A DNA stretch of 64,000 nt from Candidatus Saccharimonadota bacterium (lineage in GTDB: Bacteria; Patescibacteriota; Saccharimonadia; Saccharimonadales; Saccharimonadaceae). Numbering within the stretch: position 1 is the first letter of the stretch; each line of letters begins with the position of its first letter. Made by a program: the position numbers and the translations under genes. Shown here one piece after another: positions 52,396 through 60,738 of this stretch. The notes beneath the pieces are model-generated. The model was not told the DNA's origin and did not search any database. It was given only the letters and a program-made list of their open reading frames with translations. The stretch spans positions 1-64,000 of the forward strand of contig JAFRWP010000014.1 of NCBI GenBank assembly GCA_017437945.1, read 5' to 3'.

Positions 52396-53518
52396 ACTCT
52401 TCTTCGGTCTCTTCTGGCACCTCTTCGCCAGATTCACCTTCTTTATTGATGTTCAGATCAATTTTTTCTTTCACATGACCATCTTTGCGTAGCTTCGCCA
52501 TTTCGTCATCAAGCCATTTGAAACGTACCCAAATCGACGCGTAGCTGACCTTGTTTTCTTTTCGCGCCATTAACTTCACGATGTAGTATCCATCGCCGTT
52601 CCTAGACACGAAATAATCGGATATATCGCCCATTTTCTCGAGGCTTGCCGCCATCGCTGCGCGACCACTATCTAAATTCGTTGCTTCAACGTCTTCTACA
52701 ACCTCATAGCTCACTAGTTCGTTTTCTGTATATTTCTTCGCTACATTTTCAATGTTGCTATCAGCAGCCAACGCAGCCTTAATTTCTTCAACTAGCTTCT
52801 TTGCCTCTTCGTCATACTTTACCGAAGCCTTCTTTTTGGCGAGGGTTAGCATAATCAAGCGACGATAATCTTTGATGCTCAAACCAAAATTATCGTGAAT
52901 AATCCCTTCAAAAGCTTCATTACTTCTCTTTTCGCCATCGATCACCTTATGGCTTTCAATGACTTCATCGATTTCCTCGTCCGTCACACTCTCGTTCACT
53001 TCGGCCAATTTTGCCATAGCATAACTGTAGTCTTCTGCTGCATCCAAAGCTTGGCGCTTATAATACTCTTTCTGAAGTTTCGATTCCTCAGAATTATCAA
53101 ACGCACCTTGCTGACGCTCCACGGACGTAATGCTACTGCGATATAACATCAAATAATCGCTAAAACGCACCTTAATATTATCAATCTCTGCGACCGGAAT
53201 GCCGAATACTTTCGTAAAGCGATAAACCACCTCGCTCGTACTCTGTGCCTTATATACCTGATACCAACCCACAAATACGAAGGCCGCAATCGCGACAAAC
53301 CCAATCAAAATCGTATTAAACATCAAACGATGCTTCGCATACTGGAACGGATATTTGAACTTTTTTCCTTTTGCCAAAATCTCTTCGCGACTTTCCTCAA
53401 TATTTTTCTGAGTAATCGCATCCGAAGGCTTTTTCTCTGATTTCTTCTCCGCCTTCTTTTCAGCCTTTTTCTCGGCTCTTTTTTCTTTTTTGGCCTGGAT
53501 TTTTTCTTTAAGACTCAT
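52388..53518 (-). CDS. Membrane-anchored peptidyl-prolyl isomerase/foldase (SurA/PrsA-like)
   Basis: 376 aa from ATG 53518 (11-bp overlap with the upstream gene; a longer start at 53554 has no ribosome site). The first ~60 residues are almost all Lys/Glu/Ala repeats (EKRAEKKAEKKAEKK), then one TM helix (about 68-90), a SurA_N-like chaperone part with EVNESVTDEEIDEVIESHK, and a parvulin-like C terminus (DYFVSRNGDGYYIVKLMARK). Probably helps exported proteins fold. Confidence 0.75.
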   Translation of the reverse strand: MSLKEKIQAKKEKRAEKKAEKKAEKKSEKKPSDAITQKNIEESREEILAKGKKFKYPFQYAKHRLMFNTILIGFVAIAAFVFVGWYQVYKAQSTSEVVYRFTKVFGIPVAEIDNIKVRFSDYLMLYRSSITSVERQQGAFDNSEESKLQKEYYKRQALDAAEDYSYAMAKLAEVNESVTDEEIDEVIESHKVIDGEKRSNEAFEGIIHDNFGLSIKDYRRLIMLTLAKKKASVKYDEEAKKLVEEIKAALAADSNIENVAKKYTENELVSYEVVEDVEATNLDSGRAAMAASLEKMGDISDYFVSRNGDGYYIVKLMARKENKVSYASIWVRFKWLDDEMAKLRKDGHVKEKIDLNINKEGESGEEVPEETEEESI

Positions 53519-54002
53519 TTTCTTCATTCTTTCGTGCGACATGTGCCGCATCACCTAATTCATTATACACGGTTTCAGGTTTGCTCACCATGCTGAGCAC
53601 GAGGTCACCCGCACTCGTCTGGATCAAAATCGTGCCGTAGTTAAACATCGTTGCAAACACGCCATGCTGTCCATACGATGCCGACATTATATTCTCTAGG
53701 TCTAGATCCACCACTGTCTTTTTGAACATGCCTTTTTGACGCACCTGACGCAGACGTTGATTAGTTAACATATAAAAACTGAAATACCACAAAATATAGC
53801 TATAACCAAGCCCCATTAAACCAATCACGCCCGCAACTCCCCACGCCCAATACATTCGACTATCGCCTGGCCACATCAGCACCGGTAAGTAACCTATTGC
53901 TGCCATAAATATCATGAAAAACCAGCCTTTAATCGTTGAGACGGAATGACGTCGAAAAATATACTTTACTTCTTCGCCCTTACGTTGGCCTTCAAAATCC
54001 AT
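53508..54002 (-). CDS. PH-domain (YdbS/bPH2-like) membrane protein
   Basis: 164 aa from ATG 54002; TATAAT ends 6 bases before it, so the mRNA looks leaderless. Two helices (about 28-48, 53-75) and a bacterial PH domain: YMLTNQRLRQVRQKGMFKKTVVDLDLENIMSASYGQHG (TNQRLRQVRQKGMF is the core). Couples to the foldase gene. Confidence 0.8.
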   Translation of the reverse strand: MDFEGQRKGEEVKYIFRRHSVSTIKGWFFMIFMAAIGYLPVLMWPGDSRMYWAWGVAGVIGLMGLGYSYILWYFSFYMLTNQRLRQVRQKGMFKKTVVDLDLENIMSASYGQHGVFATMFNYGTILIQTSAGDLVLSMVSKPETVYNELGDAAHVARKNEENES

Positions 54003-54036
54003 AAGCATATTATATCATCTTAAGCGGTCCAATCAA

Positions 54037-54062
54037 AAAACCGCCCCCGTGAAGGGACGGTT
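54037..54062 (-). terminator. Rho-independent terminator
   Basis: Minus strand: AACCGTCCC-TTCAC-GGGGGCGGTT followed by TTTTG. Confidence 0.8.
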
Positions 54063-54077
54063 CGTATGAGAGAGATA

Positions 54078-54335
54078 CTATTTATTTGTCAGTCTTTTTG
54101 CTGCCGCCGCTCGCACTTCTTTGTACGGCGAATTCTTCGTCAGGTACTCCAGTGTCTTTTCATAGGTATGTTTGTTTGCCGCAATCTCCAGACAAACCTG
54201 TTCGTCATCACATTCTCGAATCGCCAGTTTGTCCAGGCTGTCGCTCGAAACCGAAGCTCTAATCGCCTGTATCTTGCCTTCTTGGCTGAGCAAATTCCAG
54301 TCAACCATCAGCGGGGTCCATGTTGTTGCCATCAT
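54078..54335 (-). CDS. Small helical-repeat protein
   Basis: 85 aa, starting MMATTWTPLMVDWNLLSQEG. GGGGAGG lies 5 bases upstream of the ATG, a strong site. Helical repeats (KLAIRECDDEQVCLEIAAN, TLEYLTKNSPYKEVRAAAAK) resemble HEAT/leucine-rich variant repeats. Function unknown. Confidence 0.65.
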   Translation of the reverse strand: MMATTWTPLMVDWNLLSQEGKIQAIRASVSSDSLDKLAIRECDDEQVCLEIAANKHTYEKTLEYLTKNSPYKEVRAAAAKRLTNK

Positions 54336-54454
54336 TTCACCTCCCCAATCTCTCTCATTTTAAGGATCCTGGACTCCGATTGGCCCATATATGCCCAAAT
54401 TATGCCACATTTCTTCATTTGCCCCAAGCATAATCGTCAAACCCCTGTCGTTTC

Positions 54455-54483
54455 TTGACTTTTTAACTTAATTATGCTATAAT
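54455..54483 (+). promoter_or_regulatory. Promoter of the 54540 gene
   Basis: TTGACT (54455-54460), 17 bp, TATAAT (54478-54483), with ATGC before the -10. Confidence 0.8.
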
Positions 54484-54539
54484 AGAAATATGGCACTATC
54501 TCTTGCCAAAATATGACTTCGCGAAGGAGGAAAACAGAG

Positions 54540-55094
54540 ATGGCACTTATACAACGTGAGGAAATGGAACTGGTCGTAGGAAAAACGGTCAATGCAGTTC
54601 GCGCCAAAGCAGCCCAACTCGGCATCAAAGATGGCGCTCTGGCTATCTGCTACAATAACACCCCTGCCTTTTCCGAGGGGAGCGACGAAGTTGCTTTTGA
54701 TGACCTGAAAGCCGGCGAAGATCGCCTGCGCGTATTTCGGCTACACGCCGATGGATCACATATCGTCCGCGACGAAGATGGGGCGGAACTTTATCAGTGT
54801 TTCGGCATTGTCGCCATGAAAATTGCGGCTGCCGCCAAAGCTTACGCCAAGTCCCACGGCAGATGCATCCTCTCCTCCGAAGGAGATGAGGTGGATAACA
54901 TTCCTGGACGCGTCAATTGGGGCGGTTGTGTGCGCTTCCCTATCTTCATCAACCCCGACCAGCACTGCGCTAATATCTATGTTTCCGTCAGCGGCGGCAC
55001 CGATAAAGAGGATGAGCTTTGCGCCTGGGCCGCGCTCAAACCGATTCAGCAATGCCTGACCTACTGCTACCCGCGTATCCCTGCCAAGTACTGA
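54540..55094 (+). CDS. HbpS/GlcG-like protein (distant), paralogue of the 30407 gene
   Basis: 184 aa from ATG 54540, 9 bases after AAGGAGG; the earlier ATG at 54513 lies too close to the start of transcription. The IYVSVSGGTDKEDELCAWAAL segment (IYVSVSGGTDKEDE) fits the GlcG/HbpS GVSGGxxxqDE signature, and IVAMKIAAAAKAYAK fits the preceding helix. Ligand unknown. The 30407 gene shows the same pair of signatures. Confidence 0.55.
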   Translation: MALIQREEMELVVGKTVNAVRAKAAQLGIKDGALAICYNNTPAFSEGSDEVAFDDLKAGEDRLRVFRLHADGSHIVRDEDGAELYQCFGIVAMKIAAAAKAYAKSHGRCILSSEGDEVDNIPGRVNWGGCVRFPIFINPDQHCANIYVSVSGGTDKEDELCAWAALKPIQQCLTYCYPRIPAKY

Positions 55095-55114
55095 TCCCCA
55101 TTTTCTCCCTCACC

Positions 55115-55142
55115 CCCCGAGCTCCGGCACGGGGGCTTTTTT
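55115..55142 (+). terminator. Rho-independent terminator
   Basis: CCCCCGAGCTCCGGCACGGGGG-type hairpin (55115-55136) followed by CTTTTTT. Confidence 0.85.
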
Positions 55143-55147
55143 ATGCT

Positions 55148-55287
55148 CGAAGCGCGGCTATCGAACAAATAAAAACAAAGAGTTCGAGAAAAAAATTGCG
55201 TAGATTGGTAGTTTCTTCGACTCTCGCGCGGTTATCGACCGAGCGATGAGGAGAAAAACTGCCGATCTACGCAATTTTAGCTCGAAC
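55148..55287 (-). other. Large imperfect hairpin downstream of tRNA-Arg
   Basis: On the minus strand the tRNA CCA is followed by GTTCGAG...AAAATTGCGTAGAT...AGTTT, whose complement AAACT...ATCTACGCAATTTT...CTCGAAC appears about 50 bases later. The loop holds a second stem (CGCTCGGT with ACCGCGCGAG). After the hairpin comes TTTTTATTTG then GATAGCCGCGC, which resembles the end of the core of elements A and B. It may be a diverged third member. Confidence 0.5.
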
Positions 55288-55363
55288 TGGTGACCCGGGT
55301 GCGAGTCGAACGCACAACCTTCTCCTTAGGACGGAGCCGCTCTATCCATTGAGCTACCGGGCC
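55288..55363 (-). tRNA. tRNA-Arg(CCT)
   Basis: Acceptor GGCCCGG/CCGGGTC, D arm GCTC...GAGC, anticodon loop GTCCTAA (CCT), T arm GTGCG-TTCGACT-CGCAC, encoded CCA. Confidence 0.93.
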
Positions 55364-55382
55364 AATACTCCCATTCTACCAC

Positions 55383-55408
55383 AAAAAAAAGAGCCCCTTC
55401 CGGGGCTC
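55383..55408 (-). terminator. ndk terminator
   Basis: Minus strand: GAGCCCC-GGAA-GGGGCTC followed by T8. Confidence 0.85.
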
Positions 55409-55415
55409 TCCTCTA

Positions 55416-56036
55416 TTAGCGAGTAAAGCGCTCGGCCAAAGTATGATAAAGCTGGATTTCTTCAGGTTTAAACCAGTAAGCAACCTCTTGCGCGGCCTCA
55501 TCAATGTTGCCAGAAGCGTGAATCAAGTTTGCAACGCCCTCATTGTGCGCATCGGCATAACCAAAGCTTACGTGTGCATAATCACCGCGAATCGTACCCA
55601 TATCAGCTGCCATTGGCTCGGTCGAACCGACAATCTTACGCACTACCGGAATAGCCTCAACACCTTCAAGCACCATCAAAATCACTGGACCAGAAGTCAT
55701 GAATCCAACCACTAAATCAAATGCCTTTTGGCCACGGCGGGAAACCATTTTAGAAATTCCCTCATAGTGATGGTAGTAGCGGTCTTTATCTGGGTTAACC
55801 ATCTTAGTAGCAACAATCTTCAAACCAACACGTTCGAAACGGCTCAAGATTTCGCCCACAATGCCGCGCTGGACTGCGTCTGGTTTAAAAATAATCAGCG
55901 TGCGCTGAATTAAATTACCTGGGTTGTTTGCTTTCGTAAAGCCAACGTTAAAAGCGGTTATTTCCACTGATTCGTCAGCAACTTTTACTGCAGCTTTACC
56001 GATTTTTTTCTCTTTGGTCTTTTTCTTATCTACCAT
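55416..56036 (-). CDS. ndk: Nucleoside diphosphate kinase with N-terminal extension
   Basis: 206 aa from ATG 56036, which has GGGAG about 6 bases upstream; the usual length is about 140-150. The first ~45 residues are a Lys-rich extension. The NDK core starts RTLIIFKPDAVQRGIVGEI and has the active-site His in NLIHASGN (usually NxxHGSDS) and STEPMAADMGTIRGDY. It balances NTP pools by phosphotransfer. An insertion lies between the RGDY and IHAS motifs. Confidence 0.92.
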   Translation of the reverse strand: MVDKKKTKEKKIGKAAVKVADESVEITAFNVGFTKANNPGNLIQRTLIIFKPDAVQRGIVGEILSRFERVGLKIVATKMVNPDKDRYYHHYEGISKMVSRRGQKAFDLVVGFMTSGPVILMVLEGVEAIPVVRKIVGSTEPMAADMGTIRGDYAHVSFGYADAHNEGVANLIHASGNIDEAAQEVAYWFKPEEIQLYHTLAERFTR

Positions 56037-56063
56037 TTTTTCTCCCTTTTCTAGTACTATACC

Positions 56064-56101
56064 ACAAAAAGAGACTTCCGCCACCCCTGAAGTCTCTTTT
56101 G
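56064..56101. terminator. Bidirectional terminator
   Basis: AAAAAGAGACTTC / GAAGTCTCTTTT stem with U tracts both ways, between ndk and the chimeric pilin-head gene. Confidence 0.8.
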
Positions 56102-56110
56102 AATATAAGA

Positions 56111-56962
56111 TTAGTGGTTATCTTCGCAGAAGATCTTGCCGCCTTCTTCAACATAGAACATCGCGATTTGGCGATTACCCGTGCCACTATCGTAAGTTCC
56201 CTCTTCATTACCGCATGATGCATTGACATACACATGGACGATATGGTCCATATTCTTATACGCTATCGGCACACCCTCGGCGTCGCTCTCTGCTAAATCT
56301 ACCGTAAAGCCATACAATGTACCATCTGGATCAGAGAATTGATCGCAAGCGTACTTGCTGCTACTCTTACTCGGATCACACCTTAATGACTTTCCTTCCT
56401 CGACGCCATCGATATCGAGATCTGATTCAATGTAACGACGCGCAAATTGCGCAACCGTTGCTTTATCGTAAGTACCATCTCCAAACGGCGTCCTACCACT
56501 GTTATTTGTCTGGTAATCGTTCACCGCGGTCAGGAAGCGGTCAATATCATCCTCGCGCTGAATATTGCGCTGTTGCATCTTTAATTCTTCTTCCTTGCTC
56601 ATTGATTCGCCCTTCTTTTCGCCGGAATCAGAACCGTTTGAGCCGCCATTATTCATGGCCATCACAATAATCGCCACGACTAAGCCAATAATAACCACAG
56701 CCGCTACCGCTATACCAACAATTAAGCCCGTCTTTTTCTTTGGCGCTTCGGCTGGCATTTGTGCCATCGCTGGCGGAATATTCATGCCCCCAACTTGTGG
56801 CGCTGTTGCTTGCTGTGGTTGCCAACTTGCGCCAGTATTTGTTGCTGGTTCCGCAAAACTATCTTGCGGTACTGGCTCTACCGTTGACGCCGGATCAGGC
56901 GTTGTTGTTGGTTCAGGCGCCGGTGTTGGCGCAGGTGCCGGATTAAAACCTTGTCCTTCCAT
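56111..56962 (-). CDS. Chimeric protein: type IV pilin head on a non-pilin membrane anchor
   Basis: 283 aa. Residues 1-75 are Pro/Ala/Thr-rich (PAPAPTPAPEPTTTPDPAS). One TM helix (about 77-100: GLIVGIAVAAVVIIGLVVAI) follows a KKK stop and has no prepilin cleavage site. From about residue 134 it closely matches the head of the major pilin gene at 58790: QREDDIDRFLTAVNDYQTNN, TPFG, DPDGTLYGF, QIAMFYVEEGG, DNH. So a pilin head has been grafted to a fixed anchor. It may seed, cap or regulate the pilus. Confidence 0.8.
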   Translation of the reverse strand: MEGQGFNPAPAPTPAPEPTTTPDPASTVEPVPQDSFAEPATNTGASWQPQQATAPQVGGMNIPPAMAQMPAEAPKKKTGLIVGIAVAAVVIIGLVVAIIVMAMNNGGSNGSDSGEKKGESMSKEEELKMQQRNIQREDDIDRFLTAVNDYQTNNSGRTPFGDGTYDKATVAQFARRYIESDLDIDGVEEGKSLRCDPSKSSSKYACDQFSDPDGTLYGFTVDLAESDAEGVPIAYKNMDHIVHVYVNASCGNEEGTYDSGTGNRQIAMFYVEEGGKIFCEDNH

Positions 56963-56986
56963 AATACTTATGCTCTCCCTTTTATA

Positions 56987-57922
56987 TTATTCTACATCAG
57001 AATGGAACTTTTCGTGAACTTCTTTCAGATGCGCATCCGTTACATGCGTATAAATCTGCGTCGTCGAAATATTCGAATGACCCAGCAACGATTGCACGGC
57101 ACGCAAATCCGCCCCGTTCGTTAACAAATCCGTCGCAAATGAATGCCTTAGCGTATGTGGCGTCACATGCTTCGTAATCCCCGCCATTCGCACGTATTTA
57201 TTAATAATTCTCTCGATACTACGTGGCGTTAGTCTGCGATAGTCTCCTTTCGTACCCACCATCGGTTGATTCCGTGAATTATTCAAGAACAATGCTGGCA
57301 AAGAATCTTTTCTTTCATCCAAATAATCTTGCACCGCGTCTGCTGCCGCCTGCGAAATAAACACCGGCCGGTCTTTTTGCCCTTTACCGCGCACCATAAA
57401 TTCCCTGCGCGACAAATTCACATTCTCACGATTCAAACTTACCAGCTCCGACACGCGTAAACCCGTCGAAAACAGCAGTTCAAATATTGCTTTATCGCGC
57501 AAGCCGTCTTCCGTATCTAGTGGAATTTGTTCCATAATGCGATTCAGTTCATCAACATACAAAAATGTCACCTGCGCCCGATGTGTCCTTGGTAGCTCCA
57601 CTAGCACCGGATCTAATGATTTAATCTTGCGTTTCGCGAGGTACTTCAAAAAACCACGCAGCGCAATTAAGTGGTAATTCTGCGTCATTACCGTCAAATT
57701 CTTACCCCGCTCCGTCAGATAGCGATTCAACCACAAACGATACTTGCGCAACCATTCCTCATTGATGTCTTCCGGCTTCAAATCATTTTCCGGATCAAAT
57801 TCATTCTGAAATTCCAACAAACGCGACAAATATAGCTCATAATTTCGTGTCGTATAACGGCTACGGCCATTCTCGACCTCTAATGATTCCAGAAACTCGT
57901 TAATTAAATCCGCAACGTACAT
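56987..57922 (-). CDS. Tyrosine recombinase, XerC/XerD-like
   Basis: 311 aa, normal length. N-terminal SAM-like DNA-binding domain with LEVENGRSRYTTRNYELYLSRL, then catalytic residues R (STGLRVSEL), K (RGKGQKDRPVF), H-R (PHTLRHSFATDLL), H (LLGHSNISTTQIYTHV) and the nucleophile Tyr. Likely resolves chromosome dimers at dif; a role at mobile elements is possible. It is inserted among pilus genes with a one-base overlap to pilD. Confidence 0.92.
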   Translation of the reverse strand: MYVADLINEFLESLEVENGRSRYTTRNYELYLSRLLEFQNEFDPENDLKPEDINEEWLRKYRLWLNRYLTERGKNLTVMTQNYHLIALRGFLKYLAKRKIKSLDPVLVELPRTHRAQVTFLYVDELNRIMEQIPLDTEDGLRDKAIFELLFSTGLRVSELVSLNRENVNLSRREFMVRGKGQKDRPVFISQAAADAVQDYLDERKDSLPALFLNNSRNQPMVGTKGDYRRLTPRSIERIINKYVRMAGITKHVTPHTLRHSFATDLLTNGADLRAVQSLLGHSNISTTQIYTHVTDAHLKEVHEKFHSDVE

Positions 57923-58725
57923 CAGATACTCATAAAGTTAAGAATTACGCCTTGCAAGAAATATGTCAGCAGAAATCCAATAATCAAGAACGGCCCAAAC
58001 GGGATCGTCATTTTTTTCTTTTTCTTTGCTATTGCAACCGGCAGCATCGTTACTGAGCCGATTATATTCGAGATAAACAAACATGAAGCCGCTAGCCAAG
58101 CGTTCCCAAGCATAATCGCGAGCGGCACACATAAAATCCAATCGCCACCCCCAACCCAGTTCTCCCCACTCACGCGGTACATCAAATAATATAATCCTGG
58201 CAAAAACACTAATGCCAACACAAAGCTTAACCAGTCATAACTGCCTGTCGTTGTGTATGACTGCCACAAGCAAACACCCCAAAACGCCGCCGCAATCACC
58301 GTCTCCACCAGCATTAAGCTCACCGGTAGTTCTTTCCACTTCGCATCATAGATAAATAAAATCGTAAAGATGATTAGGCTCAGCAAGAACAGCGCAAATT
58401 TGATCCCCTCGGCCACATCTAACCGCATTGATGCCTCTTGCCCCGGCCATAACAGAAAACTCAGCACAAAGACCAATGCTAATCCAACTTCCGCCAAAAT
58501 TTCAGCGTAACCAATCTTCTTCCGACATTTACGACATTTTCCGCCAAGCATCAACCAACTCAGAATCGGAATATTATCATACCACTGCAACCTATATTTG
58601 CAGTTCATACAGTGCGACCATTTTGATTTATCTTTCTTTCGAATTCGCCACACTTGGCAACAGGCAAACGAACCAAACGCCGCTCCGAAAATAAACATAC
58701 AAATTGCCGTAAATATTCTTTCCAT
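57922..58725 (-). CDS. pilD: Prepilin peptidase (A24 family, PilD-like)
   Basis: 267 aa, about eight helices. Cytoplasmic loop with two CxxC pairs (HCMNCKYRL, KCRKCRKKIGY) and the N-methylase-type N-terminal region. Aspartates for cleavage lie in YDAKWKELP and the GGGDWILCVPLAIMLG (GxGD) motif. It cuts and methylates prepilins such as the protein encoded at 58790. Confidence 0.93.
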   Translation of the reverse strand: MERIFTAICMFIFGAAFGSFACCQVWRIRKKDKSKWSHCMNCKYRLQWYDNIPILSWLMLGGKCRKCRKKIGYAEILAEVGLALVFVLSFLLWPGQEASMRLDVAEGIKFALFLLSLIIFTILFIYDAKWKELPVSLMLVETVIAAAFWGVCLWQSYTTTGSYDWLSFVLALVFLPGLYYLMYRVSGENWVGGGDWILCVPLAIMLGNAWLAASCLFISNIIGSVTMLPVAIAKKKKKMTIPFGPFLIIGFLLTYFLQGVILNFMSI

Positions 58726-58741
58726 ATCTAAATTTTACCAT

Positions 58742-58776
58742 AAAAAAAGAAGCTCCCTTCCCGAGGAGCTTCTTCT
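58742..58776 (-). terminator. Pilin gene terminator
   Basis: Minus strand: AAGCTCC-TCGGGAA-GGGAGCTT followed by CTTTTTTT. Confidence 0.8.
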
Positions 58777-58789
58777 AACTCGCTAAAGA

Positions 58790-59371
58790 TTAGTGGTTAT
58801 CGTTGCAGATGATAGCGCCACCCTCTTCAACATAGTACATAGCGATTTGGCGATCACCAGAACCTTTAACAGATGTACCTTCAGTAGCACCACAACCAGC
58901 ATTGATGGCTACATAAACAATGTGGTTAACATCCGTAACTGCTTCCGTAGCAGGCGTATCACCAGAAGCCGCAGTACCAGTGAAGATAGCGTCCAAGTTG
59001 GCCTGATCGACAACTTTGAACTTATAGAGCTCACCATCAGGATCAGTAAATTGTGGACAACCATTAGTACCACAGCTTGTACCATCAGCCTCAGTAGATG
59101 CAGTGACATTCTGGTCAATATAGCGTTTCACGAACGAAGTAAACGTACTTTCATGATGACCCGTCGTGCCGAATGGCGTCTTGCCACTGTTGTTTGTCTG
59201 ATAATCGTTCACTGCGGTGAGGAAGCGAGCGATATCATCTTCGCGCTGAGTATTGCGCTGGGAACGCTGCAATGCTGGAAGTGCGATGAATACCATCAAG
59301 AAGATAAGACCGGCGATAGCAAGAACCAAGACTACCTCGATGATCGTAAAGCCTTTTTTATTTGTTTTCAT
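58790..59371 (-). CDS. Type IV pilin, major pilin candidate
   Basis: 193 aa. Class III leader MKTNKKG, cleavage before Phe (KG^FTIIEVVLVLAIAGLIF) with Glu at +5. Hydrophobic helix, then the head: QREDDIARFLTAVNDYQ, TPFGTTGHH, DPDGELYKF, GDRQIAMYYVEEGG, ends CNDNH. Cys at the C terminus and in TSCGTNGC may pair. It builds the pilus fibre. Single transcription unit with a strong AAAGGAG site, a structured leader and a terminator, fitting high regulated output. Confidence 0.93.
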   Translation of the reverse strand: MKTNKKGFTIIEVVLVLAIAGLIFLMVFIALPALQRSQRNTQREDDIARFLTAVNDYQTNNSGKTPFGTTGHHESTFTSFVKRYIDQNVTASTEADGTSCGTNGCPQFTDPDGELYKFKVVDQANLDAIFTGTAASGDTPATEAVTDVNHIVYVAINAGCGATEGTSVKGSGDRQIAMYYVEEGGAIICNDNH

Positions 59372-59394
59372 TTAATGCTCCTTTTTTTATTTTT

Positions 59395-59450
59395 GCAACC
59401 AGTAATTGCCCTTTGGCTACCCGGATACCCACCGAGTGATTACCAATTGC
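59395..59450 (-). promoter_or_regulatory. Structured 5' leader of the pilin gene (riboswitch-like)
   Basis: RNA stem of 12 pairs: GCAATTGGTAAT (59450-59439) with ATTACTGGTTGC (59406-59395), including three G-U pairs. Inside are CTCGG/CCGGG with a 7-nt loop and GCC-AAAG-GGC, so a three-way junction. An A-rich linker and then AAAGGAG follow. It may be a ligand-sensing leader or a stabiliser; I could not match a known class. Confidence 0.55.
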
Positions 59451-59468
59451 AAAACTGCATTTAACTTA

Positions 59469-59497
59469 ACTATACAAAATGTTTATGCTAAAATCAA
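59469..59497 (-). promoter_or_regulatory. Pilin promoter
   Basis: Minus strand: TTGATT (59497-59492), 17 bp, TATAGT (59474-59469). Leader of about 90 nt. Confidence 0.7.
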
Positions 59498-59538
59498 GAC
59501 TTTTTTAAAACAATTTTTATAATAATCAATTATATGCT

Positions 59539-60738
59539 CTAACCAATCGAGTTGACCAAAGAGTAGATTGGGAACAAGACACCACCTACGAGGAGACCCG
59601 CGATTACGGCCAACATCACCATCATTAACGGCTCAATCATCGCCGAAATCGTTGCAATCTTCTCATCAAGATCATCCTCAAACACCTGCGCTGCCTTACC
59701 AAGCATTTCATCAATCTTACCTGATTGTTCACCAATAGCTGCCATCTGTGGCACCATCTTATCTACGTATGGCTTATCGCGCAACGCATCCGAAAGAGCT
59801 TTACCGCCCTGCACTTCAACCGCCGCGGCTTTTATTGACTCTTCTACTACCACGTTGTTTGTCGCGTTACCCGCAATACTCATCGTATCGAGCACCGACA
59901 CACCCGTTGAAAGTAGAATTTGCGAAATCCTCGCATAGCGTGCCATATAGAGCATTCTCATTAAACCATTAAACATCGGCACATTTAGCTTAAAGTTTGC
60001 CGCCACCTTAATACCCGGTTCAGTCTTCAGGAATTGCATAAAGCCCATCACCAAGAATACTAAGATAATAATCACTAACCACCAGAATGCGAAGATAAAG
60101 TCCTTAATTGCCACTAGTGCCTGAGTCAATCCTGGAAGTTCCTCGCCCAAGTCATTATAGAGAGATTCTACGTGCGGCACAACTTCAACCATCATATAAA
60201 TAAACACAACCACCATCACGCCGAGTGTAATTAAAGGCATCGTCAAGGCGCCTTTAATCTTGCTCATCATCTTCTGGTCTTTTTCCTCCTGAGACGCAAT
60301 ACGGCGCAAGCTGTTATCAAGCGTACCGGAAACCTCACCAGCGCGAATCAAAGAAAGATAAACGTTATCGAATACGTTCGGATGTTTACCGAAGGAATCG
60401 CCCAAAGAGTGACCAGCTTCTACGTCGGCCAAAATCTCCTCGATGACCGTTTTCATGGCTTTATTACTCGTCTGCTCAGCAACCGTACGTAGCGACTGTG
60501 CAATTGGCAAGCCTGCACCAACAAGTGTAGCAAACTGACGCGTAAAGTTAATGCGGTCCGTCGAACCAACGTTATTTAACTTGTCACCAAAACCCTTACC
60601 CTCTTCACGTAAAGATTCCGGAACGTAACCACGATCCACAAGCAGCTTACCAGCAACGCGCTCAGTCTCTGCCTGAATCGTACCTTTAATAATCTTACCG
60701 GTACTTTGCTCTTTCGCCCTATAGATAAATCGTTTCAT
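59539..60738 (-). CDS. pilC: Type IV pilus inner-membrane platform protein PilC
   Basis: 399 aa. GspF/PilC family: two repeats with GLPIAQSLRTVAEQTSN and ARYARISQILLSTGVSVLDTM, and three membrane helices. N-terminal FIYRAKEQSTGKIIKG is standard. It links the ATPases to pilin insertion. Overlaps pilT by 4 bases. Confidence 0.94.
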   Translation of the reverse strand: MKRFIYRAKEQSTGKIIKGTIQAETERVAGKLLVDRGYVPESLREEGKGFGDKLNNVGSTDRINFTRQFATLVGAGLPIAQSLRTVAEQTSNKAMKTVIEEILADVEAGHSLGDSFGKHPNVFDNVYLSLIRAGEVSGTLDNSLRRIASQEEKDQKMMSKIKGALTMPLITLGVMVVVFIYMMVEVVPHVESLYNDLGEELPGLTQALVAIKDFIFAFWWLVIIILVFLVMGFMQFLKTEPGIKVAANFKLNVPMFNGLMRMLYMARYARISQILLSTGVSVLDTMSIAGNATNNVVVEESIKAAAVEVQGGKALSDALRDKPYVDKMVPQMAAIGEQSGKIDEMLGKAAQVFEDDLDEKIATISAMIEPLMMVMLAVIAGLLVGGVLFPIYSLVNSIG

